Below are positions 8,820 through 17,388 of a stretch of 64,000 bases of DNA, piece by piece (position 1 is the stretch's first letter; every line of letters begins with the position of its first letter). The notes under the pieces were generated by a model. The model saw only the letters and a list, made by a program, of their open reading frames with translations. It was not told the origin of the DNA and made no database searches. This DNA comes from Elusimicrobiales bacterium (GTDB taxonomy: Bacteria; Elusimicrobiota; Elusimicrobia; Elusimicrobiales; UBA9959): the NCBI GenBank assembly GCA_028713125.1, contig JAQTOU010000002.1:62001-126000 (forward strand), in the 5' to 3' direction. A program made the position numbers and the translations under genes.

Positions 8820-9047
8820 ATGAAAAGTAAAGACAAAGAAACTTTAAAGAACATGAGCGACGCCGAAATGAAGGCGCAGGCCGCGGACCTCAAGAAGCAG
8901 ATCTTCCAGCTTAAGTTCAAGCGCACTACCGCGCCTATCGAGAACCCGCTGGTCCTGCGCACTTCCCGCCGCAAGATAGCCATGATAAACACTTATCTCC
9001 GGCAGCGCGAGATCGCGAAGACCAAAGCCGCCGAGGTTAAAAAATGA
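8820..9047 (+). CDS. rpmC: Ribosomal protein L29
   Basis: L29 is a small helical hairpin protein near the tunnel exit beside L23. The 75-residue product shows the standard two-helix pattern, with LKKQIFQLKFKRTTAPIENP at the turn and TSRRKIAMINTYLRQREI in the second helix. The short Lys/Ala tail is variable in the family. It begins 12 nt after rplP, and its stop overlaps rpsQ by 4 nt (ATGA). Confidence 0.96.
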   Translation: MKSKDKETLKNMSDAEMKAQAADLKKQIFQLKFKRTTAPIENPLVLRTSRRKIAMINTYLRQREIAKTKAAEVKK

Positions 9048-9325
9048 AAGAACAAACTGAAACCACCGAATCCAGAACCAACAGGAAAGTCCTGCGCGGC
9101 GTCGTCGTCTCCGACAAGATGACCAAGACCCGCGTCATCAGCGTGGACCACGTCATCAGCCACGCCGTTTACGCCAAGACCCTCCGGCGCCACCGCAAGT
9201 TCTACGCCCACGACGAGGCCAACGAATCGAAGACCGGCGACCTGGTGGAAATCGTCAGCACCCGCCCCCTGTCCGCGCTGAAGCGCTGGAGGGTAAGCCG
9301 CATAGTGGAGAAGAGCAAGAAGTAA
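9044..9325 (+). CDS. rpsQ: Ribosomal protein S17
   Basis: S17 is a primary 16S rRNA binder of the OB-fold type. The 93-residue product shows LRGVVVSDKMTKTRVISVD, the KTLRRHRKFYAHDEANESKTGD segment and a STRPLSALKRWRVSRIVE ending, all typical. The first ~12 residues (Glu/Thr-rich) are an extra, probably disordered, N-terminus. The 4-nt overlap with rpmC supports this start. The 44-nt spacer to rplN contains no obvious structure. Confidence 0.97.
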   Translation: MKEQTETTESRTNRKVLRGVVVSDKMTKTRVISVDHVISHAVYAKTLRRHRKFYAHDEANESKTGDLVEIVSTRPLSALKRWRVSRIVEKSKK

Positions 9326-9369
9326 CGGCTCCCGGGTGATAAACAGAATTCAGTGAAAAGGAACGATCT

Positions 9370-9738
9370 ATGATACAGTTGAGAACGATGTTGAACGTGG
9401 CCGACAATTCCGGCGCCAGGAAGCTCATGTGCTTCCACGTGATGGGCGGCAGCTACCGCCGCTACGCTTTCCTGGGAGACACGGTGGTCTGCTCGGTGAA
9501 GGACGCCACCCCGCACGCCGCGATAAAGAAAGGCGAGGTCGTAAAGGCCGTGGTGGTCCGCGTCAGGAAGGAAGTGCGCCGCGCTGACGGCTCCTATATA
9601 CGCTTCGACGATAACGCCGTCTGCATAATAGACGAGAACGGCGAGCCCAAGGGCACCCGCGTTTTCGGGCCCGTGGCCCGCGAGCTGCGCGCGAAGAACT
9701 ACCTCAAGATAGTCTCGCTCGCTCCGGAAGTAATTTAA
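9370..9738 (+). CDS. rplN: Ribosomal protein L14
   Basis: L14 bridges the subunits with L19 and is one of the most conserved large-subunit proteins. The 122-residue length is exact for the family. It begins [20 protein letters not shown] and carries [27 protein letters not shown] in pieces, then [27 protein letters not shown]. No extension or gap is visible. AAAAGGA (9356-9362) precedes the ATG. Confidence 0.98.
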   Translation: MIQLRTMLNVADNSGARKLMCFHVMGGSYRRYAFLGDTVVCSVKDATPHAAIKKGEVVKAVVVRVRKEVRRADGSYIRFDDNAVCIIDENGEPKGTRVFGPVARELRAKNYLKIVSLAPEVI

Positions 9739-9753
9739 TAAGGCGGAAAAATC

Positions 9754-10062
9754 ATGCTTAAACTCAGGAAAAAAGACACTGTCATAGTTATAGCCGGCAA
9801 GGACAAGGGCAAAAAAGGCGAAGTAAAAGAGCTCCTGCCCGTGACGCGCAAGGTGGTCGTGATGGGGATAAACATAGTCTCCAAGCACAAGAAGACGACC
9901 AAGGAAAAGCCCGGCGGCATCCACAAGATGGAAGCGGCGATGAGCATTTCCAACGTGCAGCTGGTCTGCCCCAAGTGCAACAAGCCCGCCCGCGTTAAAG
10001 TTCTGGTACAGGGCGGCGAAAAGATGCGCGCCTGCAAGAAATGCGGCGAGACGATAATCTAA
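9754..10062 (+). CDS. rplX: Ribosomal protein L24
   Basis: L24 starts assembly of the large subunit. The 102-residue product has the KOW motif VIAGKDKGKKGEVKELLP and the family centre NIVSKHKKTTKE and PGGIHKMEAAMSISNVQLVC. The C-terminal part has two Cys pairs (CPKCNKPARV and CKKCGETII) that could hold a zinc ion, as in many bacterial L24 proteins. It lies 15 nt after rplN. Confidence 0.97.
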   Translation: MLKLRKKDTVIVIAGKDKGKKGEVKELLPVTRKVVVMGINIVSKHKKTTKEKPGGIHKMEAAMSISNVQLVCPKCNKPARVKVLVQGGEKMRACKKCGETII

Positions 10063-10075
10063 AGAGGTAATTTAA

Positions 10076-10792
10076 ATGGCGAAGGATACACCCAAAGAAC
10101 CGAAGAAAGAGCACAAAGAGCACTCTGCCACTAAAGAGCAGCAGAAAGCCAAGAGCAAGGAACAGCACCAGAAGGTGCAGGTGACGGAGGCCCATAAAGG
10201 CGCCGTCATCCCCATGCCCAAGGGCTACAAAGTGCGCATGAACGAAATGTACCTCAACACCGTGAGGCCGGCGCTCATGAAGGAATTCAACCTGACTTCC
10301 CCGATGGCCGCCCCCAGGATCACCAAGATCGTGATCAATATCGGCGTCAGCGAGGCCAAGGAAAATATCCAGGCCCTGGACCTGGCCAAGGAAGACCTTA
10401 CGGTCATCTCCGGCCAGGCGCCCCAGGTGCGCCGCGCGAAGAAGTCCATCTCGAACTTCAAGCTGCGCGAGGGCATGCCCATCGCCGTGCGCGTCACGCT
10501 GCGCGGAGCGCGGATGTACGAGTTCTTCGACCGCTTCGTGTCGGTCTCGGTACCCCGCATGCGCGATTTCCAGGGCATCGACCCCCGGTTCTTCGACGGG
10601 CGCGGCAACCTGAACCTCGGCCTGAAAGAGCATCACATCTTCCCGGAAGTCAACATGGAAAAGTCTCCCAAGGCGCGCGGCATGAACATAACTTTCGTGA
10701 CCACCGCCGGCGACAATAAAAAGGGCCAGGCCCTGCTGGAAAACATGGGCATGCCGTTCAAGAAGCCCGCGAAGCCGGAAGTGAAGAACTAA
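10076..10792 (+). CDS. rplE: Ribosomal protein L5 with long charged N-terminal extension
   Basis: L5 binds 5S rRNA and contacts P-site tRNA. The conserved body starts near residue 56 (MNEMYLNTVRPALMKEF) and contains ITKIVINIGVSEAKENI, RRAKKSISNFKLREGMPIAV, and GLKEHHIFPEV. Before it lie about 55 extra residues rich in Lys, Glu, Gln and His, unlike the usual ~180-residue protein. The start at 10076 is supported by AGAGG (10062-10067) 8 nt before it and 13 nt after rplX. A later ATG near 10214 or 10238 has no comparable ribosome site. The extension is likely disordered. Confidence 0.95.
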   Translation: MAKDTPKEPKKEHKEHSATKEQQKAKSKEQHQKVQVTEAHKGAVIPMPKGYKVRMNEMYLNTVRPALMKEFNLTSPMAAPRITKIVINIGVSEAKENIQALDLAKEDLTVISGQAPQVRRAKKSISNFKLREGMPIAVRVTLRGARMYEFFDRFVSVSVPRMRDFQGIDPRFFDGRGNLNLGLKEHHIFPEVNMEKSPKARGMNITFVTTAGDNKKGQALLENMGMPFKKPAKPEVKN

Positions 10793-10825
10793 AGTCGAAC
10801 GTTTTAACTAAACTAGGAGAAAGAC

Positions 10826-11011
10826 ATGGCTACATATGCTTGGATGGCGAAGATGCGCAAACCCCAGAAGTTCTCTACGCGCTTCCGCAACCGCTGCCAG
10901 ATCTGCGGCAGGCCGCGCGGCTACTACCGCGACTTCGGGCTCTGCAGGATATGCCTGAGGAAGATGGCGCACGAAGGCCTGATCCCCGGTCTCAGGAAGT
11001 CGAGCTGGTAA
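10826..11011 (+). CDS. rpsN: Ribosomal protein S14, zinc-binding type
   Basis: S14 is in the head of the small subunit. At 61 residues this is the short type Z form. It has both Cys pairs, [11 protein letters not shown] and [12 protein letters not shown], for a zinc ion, and the C-terminal [11 protein letters not shown]. Retention of the zinc form, together with zinc forms of S4 and L36 nearby, suggests ribosomes built under adequate zinc. AGGAG precedes the ATG by about 6 nt. The following 84-nt spacer holds a 7-bp tandem repeat. Confidence 0.97.
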   Translation: MATYAWMAKMRKPQKFSTRFRNRCQICGRPRGYYRDFGLCRICLRKMAHEGLIPGLRKSSW

Positions 11012-11016
11012 TACGG

Positions 11017-11051
11017 AAGTCACAAGTCACAGGTCACAAGTCACAATCAAT
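11017..11051. repeat. Heptamer tandem repeat, unit AAGTCAC
   Basis: Four consecutive 7-bp units (AAGTCAC, AAGTCAC, AGGTCAC, AAGTCAC; 11017-11044), then a decayed fifth. It lies in the rpsN-rpsH spacer, the longest gap in this part of the operon. No inverted partner arm is seen nearby. Confidence 0.85.
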
Positions 11052-11095
11052 TAGGGCCGCGACCTGCGTAAGTTTTCAGATTAAGAGGTGAAAAA

Positions 11096-11503
11096 ATGGA
11101 TCCTATAGCAAACATGCTGTGCGCGATAAAGAACGCCACGACCAAAAAGAAAGAGCGGGTGGACGTCCCCTTCTCCGGCATCAAGGTCGGGCTCGTAAAG
11201 GTCCTCAAGGACGAGGGCTTCGTTTCGAATTTCAAGGTGCTTGACCCGAAACTGGACAAGACCATAGACCGGCGCGGCGTGATCCGCATCACGCTGAAGT
11301 ACACGATGGACAAGCAGCCCGTGATAAACGGCATCCGCCGCGTATCGAAGCCCGGCTTGCGCATCTACCGGGCCCACGACGAGATGCCCCATGTGCGCGC
11401 CGCCTTCGGCGTGACGATCGTCTCGACTTCTAAGGGCCTGCTGACCGACGCGGACGCCAAGAAGCAGAAGCTCGGCGGCGAAGTGCTCTGCCAGGTCTGG
11501 TAA
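11096..11503 (+). CDS. rpsH: Ribosomal protein S8
   Basis: S8 is a central-domain 16S rRNA binder and in enterobacteria represses part of its operon. The 135-residue product begins MDPIANMLCAIKNATTKKKE and ends with the family signature GVTIVSTSKGLLTDADAKKQ, then GGEVLCQVW. GGTAAAA-like purines (AGAGGTG, 11084-11090) precede the ATG. Normal length; nothing missing. The repeat in the upstream spacer does not touch the ribosome binding site. Confidence 0.97.
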   Translation: MDPIANMLCAIKNATTKKKERVDVPFSGIKVGLVKVLKDEGFVSNFKVLDPKLDKTIDRRGVIRITLKYTMDKQPVINGIRRVSKPGLRIYRAHDEMPHVRAAFGVTIVSTSKGLLTDADAKKQKLGGEVLCQVW

Positions 11504-11545
11504 GAGCGGCGGAATAGCTGACAGAATCTTTCAAGAGGTAAAACT

Positions 11546-12124
11546 ATGAGCAGAATTGGAAAAAAGCCGATAGCGCTTCCGGAAAAAGTGAAGGCGAGGG
11601 TGGATAACAGGAAGGTCCTTGTCGAAGGCCCCCTGGGCAAGCTTTCGTTCTCCCTGCCCGATGGCATAGACGCCGCCGTCTCAGGCGCGAACATCAATAT
11701 CAGCATAGCCAAGGGCGCCGCCGGCAAAGGCGCGCTTTTCGGCACCGCCAGGGCCCGCGTGAACAACATGGTGTCCGGCGTGACCAAAGAATTTGAAAAG
11801 GTGCTCGAGATCAGCGGCGTAGGTTTCAAGGGAGCCGTAGAAGGCAACCGCGTATCCATGCAGCTTGGTTTCTCCCACCCCGTGATAGTGGACATACCGG
11901 CCGGGATCAAGATGTCTTTCGACCCCAAGCAGGTCGTCCTTACGATAAAGGGCATAGACAGGGAAGCCGTGGGCAACCTGGCCGCCCAGATCAAACGCAT
12001 TAAACCCCCGGAACCCTACAAGGGCACCGGCATTAAATACCAGGGCGAGCACATCATCCGCAAGGCCGGCAAGACGGCGGCGGGCGCCAGCGCGGGTGCG
12101 GCCGGCGGTGCGGCTAAGAAATAA
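11546..12124 (+). CDS. rplF: Ribosomal protein L6
   Basis: L6 lies near the GTPase centre of the large subunit. The 192-residue product contains both duplicated alpha/beta domains. It starts MSRIGKKPIALPEKVKARVD and ends in the signature PPEPYKGTGIKYQGEHIIRK. A Gly/Ala-rich tail of about 17 residues ending in two Lys is extra, similar in style to the tail of L3 in this operon. It follows rpsH by 42 nt with AGAGG before the start. Confidence 0.97.
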   Translation: MSRIGKKPIALPEKVKARVDNRKVLVEGPLGKLSFSLPDGIDAAVSGANINISIAKGAAGKGALFGTARARVNNMVSGVTKEFEKVLEISGVGFKGAVEGNRVSMQLGFSHPVIVDIPAGIKMSFDPKQVVLTIKGIDREAVGNLAAQIKRIKPPEPYKGTGIKYQGEHIIRKAGKTAAGASAGAAGGAAKK

Positions 12125-12139
12125 TCAGGGAGATCCAAT

Positions 12140-12502
12140 ATGATAAGCAAACAAGAACGCTACGAATTCCGCAAGATCCGCTCAAGGAACGGCCTGTTCG
12201 CCAACGGCATACATAAGCTGAGGCTGAGCGTCTACCGGGGTACCAAGTACATCTACGCCCAGGTCGTCGACGACAAGAAGGGCGTGACCCTCGCGGCCGC
12301 CTCCAGCCTGGAGAAGGACCTGAAGGGCAAGTTTAAGTCCGGCAAGAGCCTGGACTCCGCCAAGACGGTCGGAGCCCTCCTCGCCAAGCGCGCCATCGCC
12401 AAGGGCGTTACGGAAGTCTGTTTCGACCGCGGCGGCAGGATCTACCACGGCCGCATCAAGGCCCTCGCTGACGCCGCCCGCGAAGCCGGCTTGAAATTCT
12501 AA
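12140..12502 (+). CDS. rplR: Ribosomal protein L18
   Basis: L18 binds 5S rRNA together with L5 and L25 (rplY, also in this window). The 120-residue product has the usual basic N-terminus [18 protein letters not shown], the central [18 protein letters not shown] and the C-terminal signature [20 protein letters not shown]. Spacing is 15 nt after rplF and 13 nt before rpsE. No anomalies are seen. Confidence 0.97.
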   Translation: MISKQERYEFRKIRSRNGLFANGIHKLRLSVYRGTKYIYAQVVDDKKGVTLAAASSLEKDLKGKFKSGKSLDSAKTVGALLAKRAIAKGVTEVCFDRGGRIYHGRIKALADAAREAGLKF

Positions 12503-12515
12503 GGGAGACTCCAAA

Positions 12516-13070
12516 ATGCTCAGAAACCAGAAACAGCTTAAGACCAGCAAAGAACTCAACGCCCAGGGCAAGACCCCCGGCGAGGCTATGGAGCTCGACC
12601 TGACCGAAGCCAAAGAGGAAAAAATAGTGACCGTGGTCGTCAACCGCGTCACCAAGGTCGTGAAGGGCGGCAAGCGCTTCTCTTTCAACGCCCTCGTGGT
12701 GGTCGGCGACAATAACGGCAAGGTCGGCGTAGGCCTTGGCAAATCGAACGAGGTGCAGGGCGCCATACAGAAGGGCACCGCCGGCGCCCGCAAAGAAATG
12801 TTCCAGTTCCCTCTCGAAGGGGCCACTATCCCGCACGAGATCGAAGGCAGGTTCGGCGCGGGCAAGGTCTGGATGAAGCCCGCCGTGGGCGGCACCGGCC
12901 TGATAGCCGGCGGCGGCGTGCGCGCCGTGCTCGAAGCGGGCGGGGTCAAGAACATCCTTACCAAGAACCTCGGCACGCGCAACGCGTTCAATACGGTTTA
13001 CGCCACTCTCGACGCCCTCAAGCGGCTCAAGAGCAAGGAAGAAGTAATGAAGATCCGCGGCAAGGAATAG
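12516..13070 (+). CDS. rpsE: Ribosomal protein S5
   Basis: S5 helps decoding accuracy and lies at the mRNA entry. The 184-residue product has an unusual ~25-residue charged N-terminus, then the core with [35 protein letters not shown] and the second domain [20 protein letters not shown]. The ending [13 protein letters not shown] is typical. The next gene is rplO; the rpmD (L30) gene that usually lies between them is absent from the 47-nt gap. Confidence 0.97.
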   Translation: MLRNQKQLKTSKELNAQGKTPGEAMELDLTEAKEEKIVTVVVNRVTKVVKGGKRFSFNALVVVGDNNGKVGVGLGKSNEVQGAIQKGTAGARKEMFQFPLEGATIPHEIEGRFGAGKVWMKPAVGGTGLIAGGGVRAVLEAGGVKNILTKNLGTRNAFNTVYATLDALKRLKSKEEVMKIRGKE

Positions 13071-13117
13071 AGCCGCCGCTTCGGAACGACGATTTCGGGA
13101 AACACAGGAGAAACACT

Positions 13118-13642
13118 ATGATCTCACTTCACAATCTTAAGCCCCATTACGGCTCCATGCACAAGCGCAAGCGCCTCGGCACCGGCCAGGGTTCCGGCCA
13201 CGGCCAGACCTCTACCCGCGGGCAGAAGGGCCAGCACGCCACTTCCGGCGGCACCAAGCCCGTAGGTTTCGAAGGCGGGCAGACCCCGCTGCTGCGCCGC
13301 ATCCCCAAGAGCGGCTTCAGCAATGTGCAGTTCCGCCAGTACTACGAGTGGATCAACCTCTCCTCGCTGGAAAAGAATTTTCCCGCCGGCGCCACCGTCA
13401 CCCCGGCCGACATGCTCAAGCGCAGGCTGATCAAGCACGACACGCTGGTGAAGGTCCTCGGCAACGGGGAAGTCACGAAAGCCCTCAATGTCACCGCTCA
13501 TTCCTTCTCCAAGGGCGCGGCCGACAAGATAACCAAGGCCGGCGGCAAGATCACCCTGCTCGTCGGGCTTAAGGCGGCCAAGCAGGCCGTCGTGGACGCC
13601 CAGAACGTCTCCAAGAAGGCCGCCAAAACGGACAAGAAATAA
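13118..13642 (+). CDS. rplO: Ribosomal protein L15
   Basis: L15 is a late assembly protein of the large subunit. The 174-residue product starts MISLHNLKPHYGSMHKRKRL and has the Gly-rich N-terminal arm (GTGQGSGHGQTSTRGQKGQ), FEGGQTPLLRRIPKSGF and the C-terminal globular part. A Lys/Ala tail extends it beyond the usual ~145 residues. Its stop codon overlaps the secY ATG by one base, so the two are coupled. Confidence 0.97.
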   Translation: MISLHNLKPHYGSMHKRKRLGTGQGSGHGQTSTRGQKGQHATSGGTKPVGFEGGQTPLLRRIPKSGFSNVQFRQYYEWINLSSLEKNFPAGATVTPADMLKRRLIKHDTLVKVLGNGEVTKALNVTAHSFSKGAADKITKAGGKITLLVGLKAAKQAVVDAQNVSKKAAKTDKK

Positions 13643-14973
13643 TGCAACAGATAACCGACATTTTTAAGATAGAGGATCTTAAAAAACGGATATTCTTCGT
13701 GCTCGGGGCGCTCGCTGTCTACCGCCTCGGCGCGACTATCCCGATACCCGGCATCAATACCGCGGCGCTGCAGGCCATCTTCGCGGCCCAGAAGGGCTCG
13801 ATCCTTGGCTTCCTGGACATCTTCTCCGGCGGCGCTCTCAGCCGGTTCTCCATCTTCTCGATGGGCGTGATGCCCTACATCAACGCCTCCATCATCATGA
13901 GCCTGGTCCAGGGCGCGCATATTTTCCCGGTGCTCGACCGCCTCCAGAAAGAGGGCGAAAGCGGCCGCAAGAAGATAACGCAGTTCACCAGGCTGTTCAC
14001 CCTCGGTCTGGCGGCTTTCCAGTCGCTGGGCCTGACCATCGCCATGACCAAGATGGGCGCCGGCGGCAGCGGCCCCCAGATCGTGGCCAACCCGACCCTC
14101 GGCTTCTATTTCGTGACCGTGATCACCCTGGTCACCGGTACCATCTTCGTGATGTGGCTGGGCGAGCAGATCACCGAGCGCGGCATCGGCAACGGGATCT
14201 CCCTCATCATCTTCGCCGGCATCGTGGACCGCATGCCGTCCGCCGTGATGAGCATGATAAAGCTTATCCAGATCGACGAAATCAGCCTGCTCACCGGCAT
14301 CCTCATCCTGGCGGTCGTGCTGCTGATCATCGGCTTCGTCATCTGGGTGGAAACGGCGCAGCGCAAGATCCCGGTGCAGTACGCGCAGCGCATGGTGGGC
14401 CGCAAGATGTACGGCGGCGCCTCTACTTTCCTGCCCCTGAAAGTCGACCAGTCCGGCGTTATCGCGGTCATCTTCGCGGTCTCGCTGCTGAGCGTGCCCT
14501 ATACCATAGGCTCTTTCAACCCCGGCGCGCCCTGGGCCCAGAAGCTGATGGCGGTGATGAACCACTCCAGCATCCTTTACCAGATGGTTTATGTCGCCCT
14601 GATCATCTTCTTCTGCTACTTCTATAACTCCGTCAGCATCAACCCGAAGGACCTGGCCGAGAACATGAAGAAATGGGGCGGCTTCATCCCCGGCATGCGC
14701 CCGGGCGAGCCGACGGCGCAGCACATCGAGTGGGTGCTCAACCGCATCACCCTCGGCGGCGCGCTGTTCGTCTCCCTGATCGCCGTCCTGCCCGACTACC
14801 TGAGGGCCAAATTCAACGTGCCGTTCTATTTCGGCGGCACCTCCCTGCTGATCGTGGTGGGCGTGGCGCTCGACACGATCGCGCAGACCGAGGCGCACTT
14901 GGTGATGCGCAACTACGAAGGTTTTTACAAGAATTCCCGCGTGAAGGGCCGCTGGTTCAACGTCGGAAGCTGA
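13642..14973 (+). CDS. secY: Protein translocase subunit SecY
   Basis: SecY forms the membrane channel for protein export. The 443-residue protein shows ten expected membrane segments and the family stretches LGALAVYRLGATIPIPGI, LDIFSGGALSRFSIFSMGVM, GNGISLIIFAGIV and, near the end, the cytoplasmic loop before DTIAQTEAHLVMRNYEGF. All major cytoplasmic loops that contact SecA and ribosomes are present. It sits in the classic place after rplO. The 63-nt gap to adk has no clear terminator. Confidence 0.98.
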   Translation: MQQITDIFKIEDLKKRIFFVLGALAVYRLGATIPIPGINTAALQAIFAAQKGSILGFLDIFSGGALSRFSIFSMGVMPYINASIIMSLVQGAHIFPVLDRLQKEGESGRKKITQFTRLFTLGLAAFQSLGLTIAMTKMGAGGSGPQIVANPTLGFYFVTVITLVTGTIFVMWLGEQITERGIGNGISLIIFAGIVDRMPSAVMSMIKLIQIDEISLLTGILILAVVLLIIGFVIWVETAQRKIPVQYAQRMVGRKMYGGASTFLPLKVDQSGVIAVIFAVSLLSVPYTIGSFNPGAPWAQKLMAVMNHSSILYQMVYVALIIFFCYFYNSVSINPKDLAENMKKWGGFIPGMRPGEPTAQHIEWVLNRITLGGALFVSLIAVLPDYLRAKFNVPFYFGGTSLLIVVGVALDTIAQTEAHLVMRNYEGFYKNSRVKGRWFNVGS

Positions 14974-15036
14974 GCGGGCCGGCGAAGCTTAAAAATTCAG
15001 TGAACAAGTAAACCGTTCGCGGTTAACTGACAGATC

Positions 15037-15675
15037 ATGAATATAATACTCTTGGGGTCCCCTGGTTCCGGAAAGGGAACGCAGGCAAAGGTTCTTTCTC
15101 AAAAACTTGGATTATTCCATGTTTCCACCGGCGATATTTTCCGCGAGGAACTCGCCAACAAGACCCCGCTGGGGCAGGAAGTCGCCGGCTATCTCTCCGC
15201 CGGGCGCCTGGTTCCGGACAAGCTTGTGCTCGAGGTCCTCAAGGCCCGGCTGAGCAAGGAAAACCGGGGGATGCTGTTCGACGGCGTGCCCCGCACAGTG
15301 GACCAGGCCGAGGGGATGGACAGCTGGTTCGCCTCCCGCGGCCAGGCCGTCGATGTGGTGGTCTTTCTCAATGTTTCCGAGGCGGAAGTGACGAAGCGCC
15401 TGGGCTCGCGGCGCACCTGCACCGGCTGCGGCAGGATCTATAACACTATTACCCACGCCCCGGCTAAGGAAAACGTCTGCGACGCCTGCGCCAAGCCCCT
15501 GATGATGCGGGACGACGACAAGCCGGAAGTCATTCACCGGCGCCTGCAGGTTTACAGGGACCAGACCGAGCCGCTGCTGGCCTACTATCGTTCTTCAGGA
15601 AATTTTTTCGAGGCGGACGGGGCGCTCGCTCCCGAGGTGGTGGCTGAGAAGGTGGCCTCCCTGGTAAAGCGATAA
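15037..15675 (+). CDS. adk: Adenylate kinase with zinc lid
   Basis: Catalyses ATP + AMP to 2 ADP. The 212-residue protein has the P-loop GSPGSGKGT (residues 7-15), the AMP-binding FDGVPRTVDQAE and the long LID. The LID carries four cysteines, C128-x2-C131 and C148-x2-C151, the zinc-binding form. The secY-adk-map-infA order is common. A 2-nt gap to map implies coupled translation. Confidence 0.97.
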   Translation: MNIILLGSPGSGKGTQAKVLSQKLGLFHVSTGDIFREELANKTPLGQEVAGYLSAGRLVPDKLVLEVLKARLSKENRGMLFDGVPRTVDQAEGMDSWFASRGQAVDVVVFLNVSEAEVTKRLGSRRTCTGCGRIYNTITHAPAKENVCDACAKPLMMRDDDKPEVIHRRLQVYRDQTEPLLAYYRSSGNFFEADGALAPEVVAEKVASLVKR

Positions 15676-15677
15676 AC

Positions 15678-16466
15678 GTGATAGAAATAAAGACCCCGGC
15701 CGAGATAGAACTGATGCGCAAGGCGTCCAGGGTGGTCGCGGAAGTTCTCTTTCATCTCAAGTCCCGGGTAAGGCCCGGCGTTTCAACGGCGGAACTTGAC
15801 AAATTTGCGGAGAGCAGCGTGCGCGAAATGGGCGCCGTCCCGGCTTTCCTCGGCTACCGCGGTTATCCGGCAACGCTCTGCGTTTCCATAAACGAAGAGA
15901 TAGTGCACGGCATTCCTAGCCCCGGACGGATCATCCGCGAGGGCGATATAGTCAGCCTGGATATGGGCGCGGTCTGCGAAGGTTTTTACGGCGACGCCGC
16001 CGTTACTGTGGCGGCCGGAGCGGTCTCCGGCCAGGCGAAAAGGCTGATGGATGTGACCAGCCGGTCGCTGGAGATGGCGCTCTCCGAAGTAAGGGCGGGG
16101 GCGAGACTGGGCGACGTGTCCCACGCGGTGGAAAAATACGCGCTGGAGAACGGCATGTCTGTGGTGAGGGAGTTTACGGGCCACGGCATAGGAAGGCATC
16201 TTCACGAGGAGCCCTCCATCCCGAATTTCGGCAAGCCCGGCTCGGGACCGGTGCTGAAGGCCGGCATGACGCTGGCCATAGAGCCGATGCTCTGCCTGGG
16301 CAGGGCGGAAGTAGTGATAAAGAACGACGGCTGGACGGCGGTTTCAGCGGACGGCAGCCTGGCGGCCCACTACGAGCATACGGTGGCGGTGACCGAGAAA
16401 GGCTGCGATATTCTCAGCGCGGCCCCGAAGGCCGGCCAAGCAGGGTTCGCCCCGGAGAGGCTATAA
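15678..16466 (+). CDS. map: Methionine aminopeptidase, type I
   Basis: Removes the initiator methionine from new proteins. The 262-residue protein has the five metal ligands in their usual contexts: D in SLDMGAV, D in YGDAAVTV, H in [14 protein letters not shown] in IEPML and E in HYEHTVAV. It starts at GTG 15678, two bases after the adk stop. The C-terminal ~20 residues ([10 protein letters not shown]) run past the normal end and overlap a promoter-like sequence for infA. Confidence 0.96.
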   Translation: MIEIKTPAEIELMRKASRVVAEVLFHLKSRVRPGVSTAELDKFAESSVREMGAVPAFLGYRGYPATLCVSINEEIVHGIPSPGRIIREGDIVSLDMGAVCEGFYGDAAVTVAAGAVSGQAKRLMDVTSRSLEMALSEVRAGARLGDVSHAVEKYALENGMSVVREFTGHGIGRHLHEEPSIPNFGKPGSGPVLKAGMTLAIEPMLCLGRAEVVIKNDGWTAVSADGSLAAHYEHTVAVTEKGCDILSAAPKAGQAGFAPERL

Positions 16467-16471
16467 TTTAG

Positions 16472-16477
16472 TACAAT
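16472..16477 (+). promoter_or_regulatory. Candidate -10 element close to infA
   Basis: TACAAT (16472-16477) stands 8 nt before the infA ATG, and TATAAT occurs at 16462-16467. No good -35 matches 17 nt upstream. If used, the message would be nearly leaderless. infA lacks a clear Shine-Dalgarno site, which fits. Confidence 0.35.
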
Positions 16478-16485
16478 ATATAAAT

Positions 16486-16707
16486 ATGTCAGAAAACAGT
16501 GAAAAAATAGAGATCGAAGGCATCGTAAAAGAGTCCCTTCCGAACGCCACTTTCAAGGTAGAGATCGCCCCGGGCAAGACGATACTCGGCATCATTTCCG
16601 GCAAGATGCGCATCCACCATATAAAGATACTGCCCGGCGACAAAGTGAAAATGGAACTGTCCCCGTACGATCTCAGCAAGGGCCGGATAGTGTACAGGGA
16701 AAAATAA
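16486..16707 (+). CDS. infA: Translation initiation factor IF-1
   Basis: IF-1 blocks the A site during initiation. The 73-residue OB-fold protein has standard length and the motif [19 protein letters not shown], then [20 protein letters not shown] and KGRIVYREK. The normal family gap-free pattern is kept. It sits 19 nt after map and 48 nt before rpmJ. The upstream sequence is AT-rich with -10-like hexamers rather than a ribosome binding site. Confidence 0.97.
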   Translation: MSENSEKIEIEGIVKESLPNATFKVEIAPGKTILGIISGKMRIHHIKILPGDKVKMELSPYDLSKGRIVYREK

Positions 16708-16755
16708 GCTGAATTTCAGTAAGCGGTGCGGAATAATACAGTCAGAGGTGCTTCA

Positions 16756-16869
16756 ATGAAAGTAAGAGCGAGCGTAAAGAAAATTTGTGTAAAGTGCGTG
16801 ATAGTCAGGCGCAAGGGCGTGGTACGCGTGATCTGCGACGATCCGCGCCACAAGCAGCGCCAGGGCTGA
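16756..16869 (+). CDS. rpmJ: Ribosomal protein L36, zinc-binding form
   Basis: A 37-residue protein, [20 protein letters not shown] and then a basic C-terminus. The zinc ligands Cys11, Cys14, Cys27 and His32 are all present, so this is the C+ form. AGAGG (16745-16749) lies about 6 nt before the ATG. Its place between infA and rpsM is the classic one. It is too short for common gene-length cut-offs, so it is easily missed. Confidence 0.97.
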   Translation: MKVRASVKKICVKCVIVRRKGVVRVICDDPRHKQRQG

Positions 16870-16936
16870 ACCAGTAAGCAGCGGCCGGCTTAACGCCGGG
16901 AAAATATCGATCAACAGCGGTTAAAGAGGAGAAAGT

Positions 16937-17335
16937 ATGGCACGTATAGCAGGTGTGGATTTACCCAGAGAGAAGAAGGTCAGCATCGCCCTCGCCTATG
17001 TCTTCGGCATCGGGCGGCCCATGGCTAAAAAGATACTTGAGGGCCTGAAAGCCCAGATCGACCCTGAGATCAGGGTAAAAGATCTCACCGAGGACCAGGT
17101 GGGTCTGCTTAACGCCTACATCGCGAAAGAGTACAAGGTAGAGGGCGAGCTCCGCAGGGAGATCTCCGCCAACCTTAAGCGCTTTGTCGAAATAAACAGC
17201 TACCGCGGCTACCGGCACAGAAGGAATCTTCCCGCCCGCGGCCAGCGCACCCGCACCAACGCCCGCACCCGCAGGGGCCGGAGACGCACGGTGGGTTCGT
17301 CCGCCAAGGCGGCGGCAGCGACGGCGAAGGCTTAA
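16937..17335 (+). CDS. rpsM: Ribosomal protein S13
   Basis: S13 contacts tRNA and helps bridge the subunits. The 132-residue protein has the opening [20 protein letters not shown], the helix-two-turn-helix in the middle, and the end [20 protein letters not shown] followed by an Ala/Lys-rich tail. AGAGGAG (16924-16930) precedes the start. A perfect 8-bp GC hairpin occupies the spacer before rpsK. Confidence 0.97.
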   Translation: MARIAGVDLPREKKVSIALAYVFGIGRPMAKKILEGLKAQIDPEIRVKDLTEDQVGLLNAYIAKEYKVEGELRREISANLKRFVEINSYRGYRHRRNLPARGQRTRTNARTRRGRRRTVGSSAKAAAATAKA

Positions 17336-17342
17336 GGCGGAT

Positions 17343-17361
17343 CCCCCCGCCCTGCGGGGGG
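17343..17361 (+). other. Perfect GC hairpin between rpsM and rpsK
   Basis: CCCCCCGC (17343-17350), a CCT loop, then GCGGGGGG (17354-17361). There is no following T-run, so this is not a typical terminator. It could be an RNA processing site, a ribosome stall or transcript-stability element between rpsM and rpsK. Confidence 0.7.
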
Positions 17362-17388
17362 AAATACTACGGAGGATGATTTAAAACT

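Noticed and set aside
13498-14898. Long minus-strand frame opposite secY
   Set aside because: GC-rich codon bias leaves the antisense open; the product is compositionally odd (His, Asp, Gly-rich) and has no start signal. secY is unmistakable.
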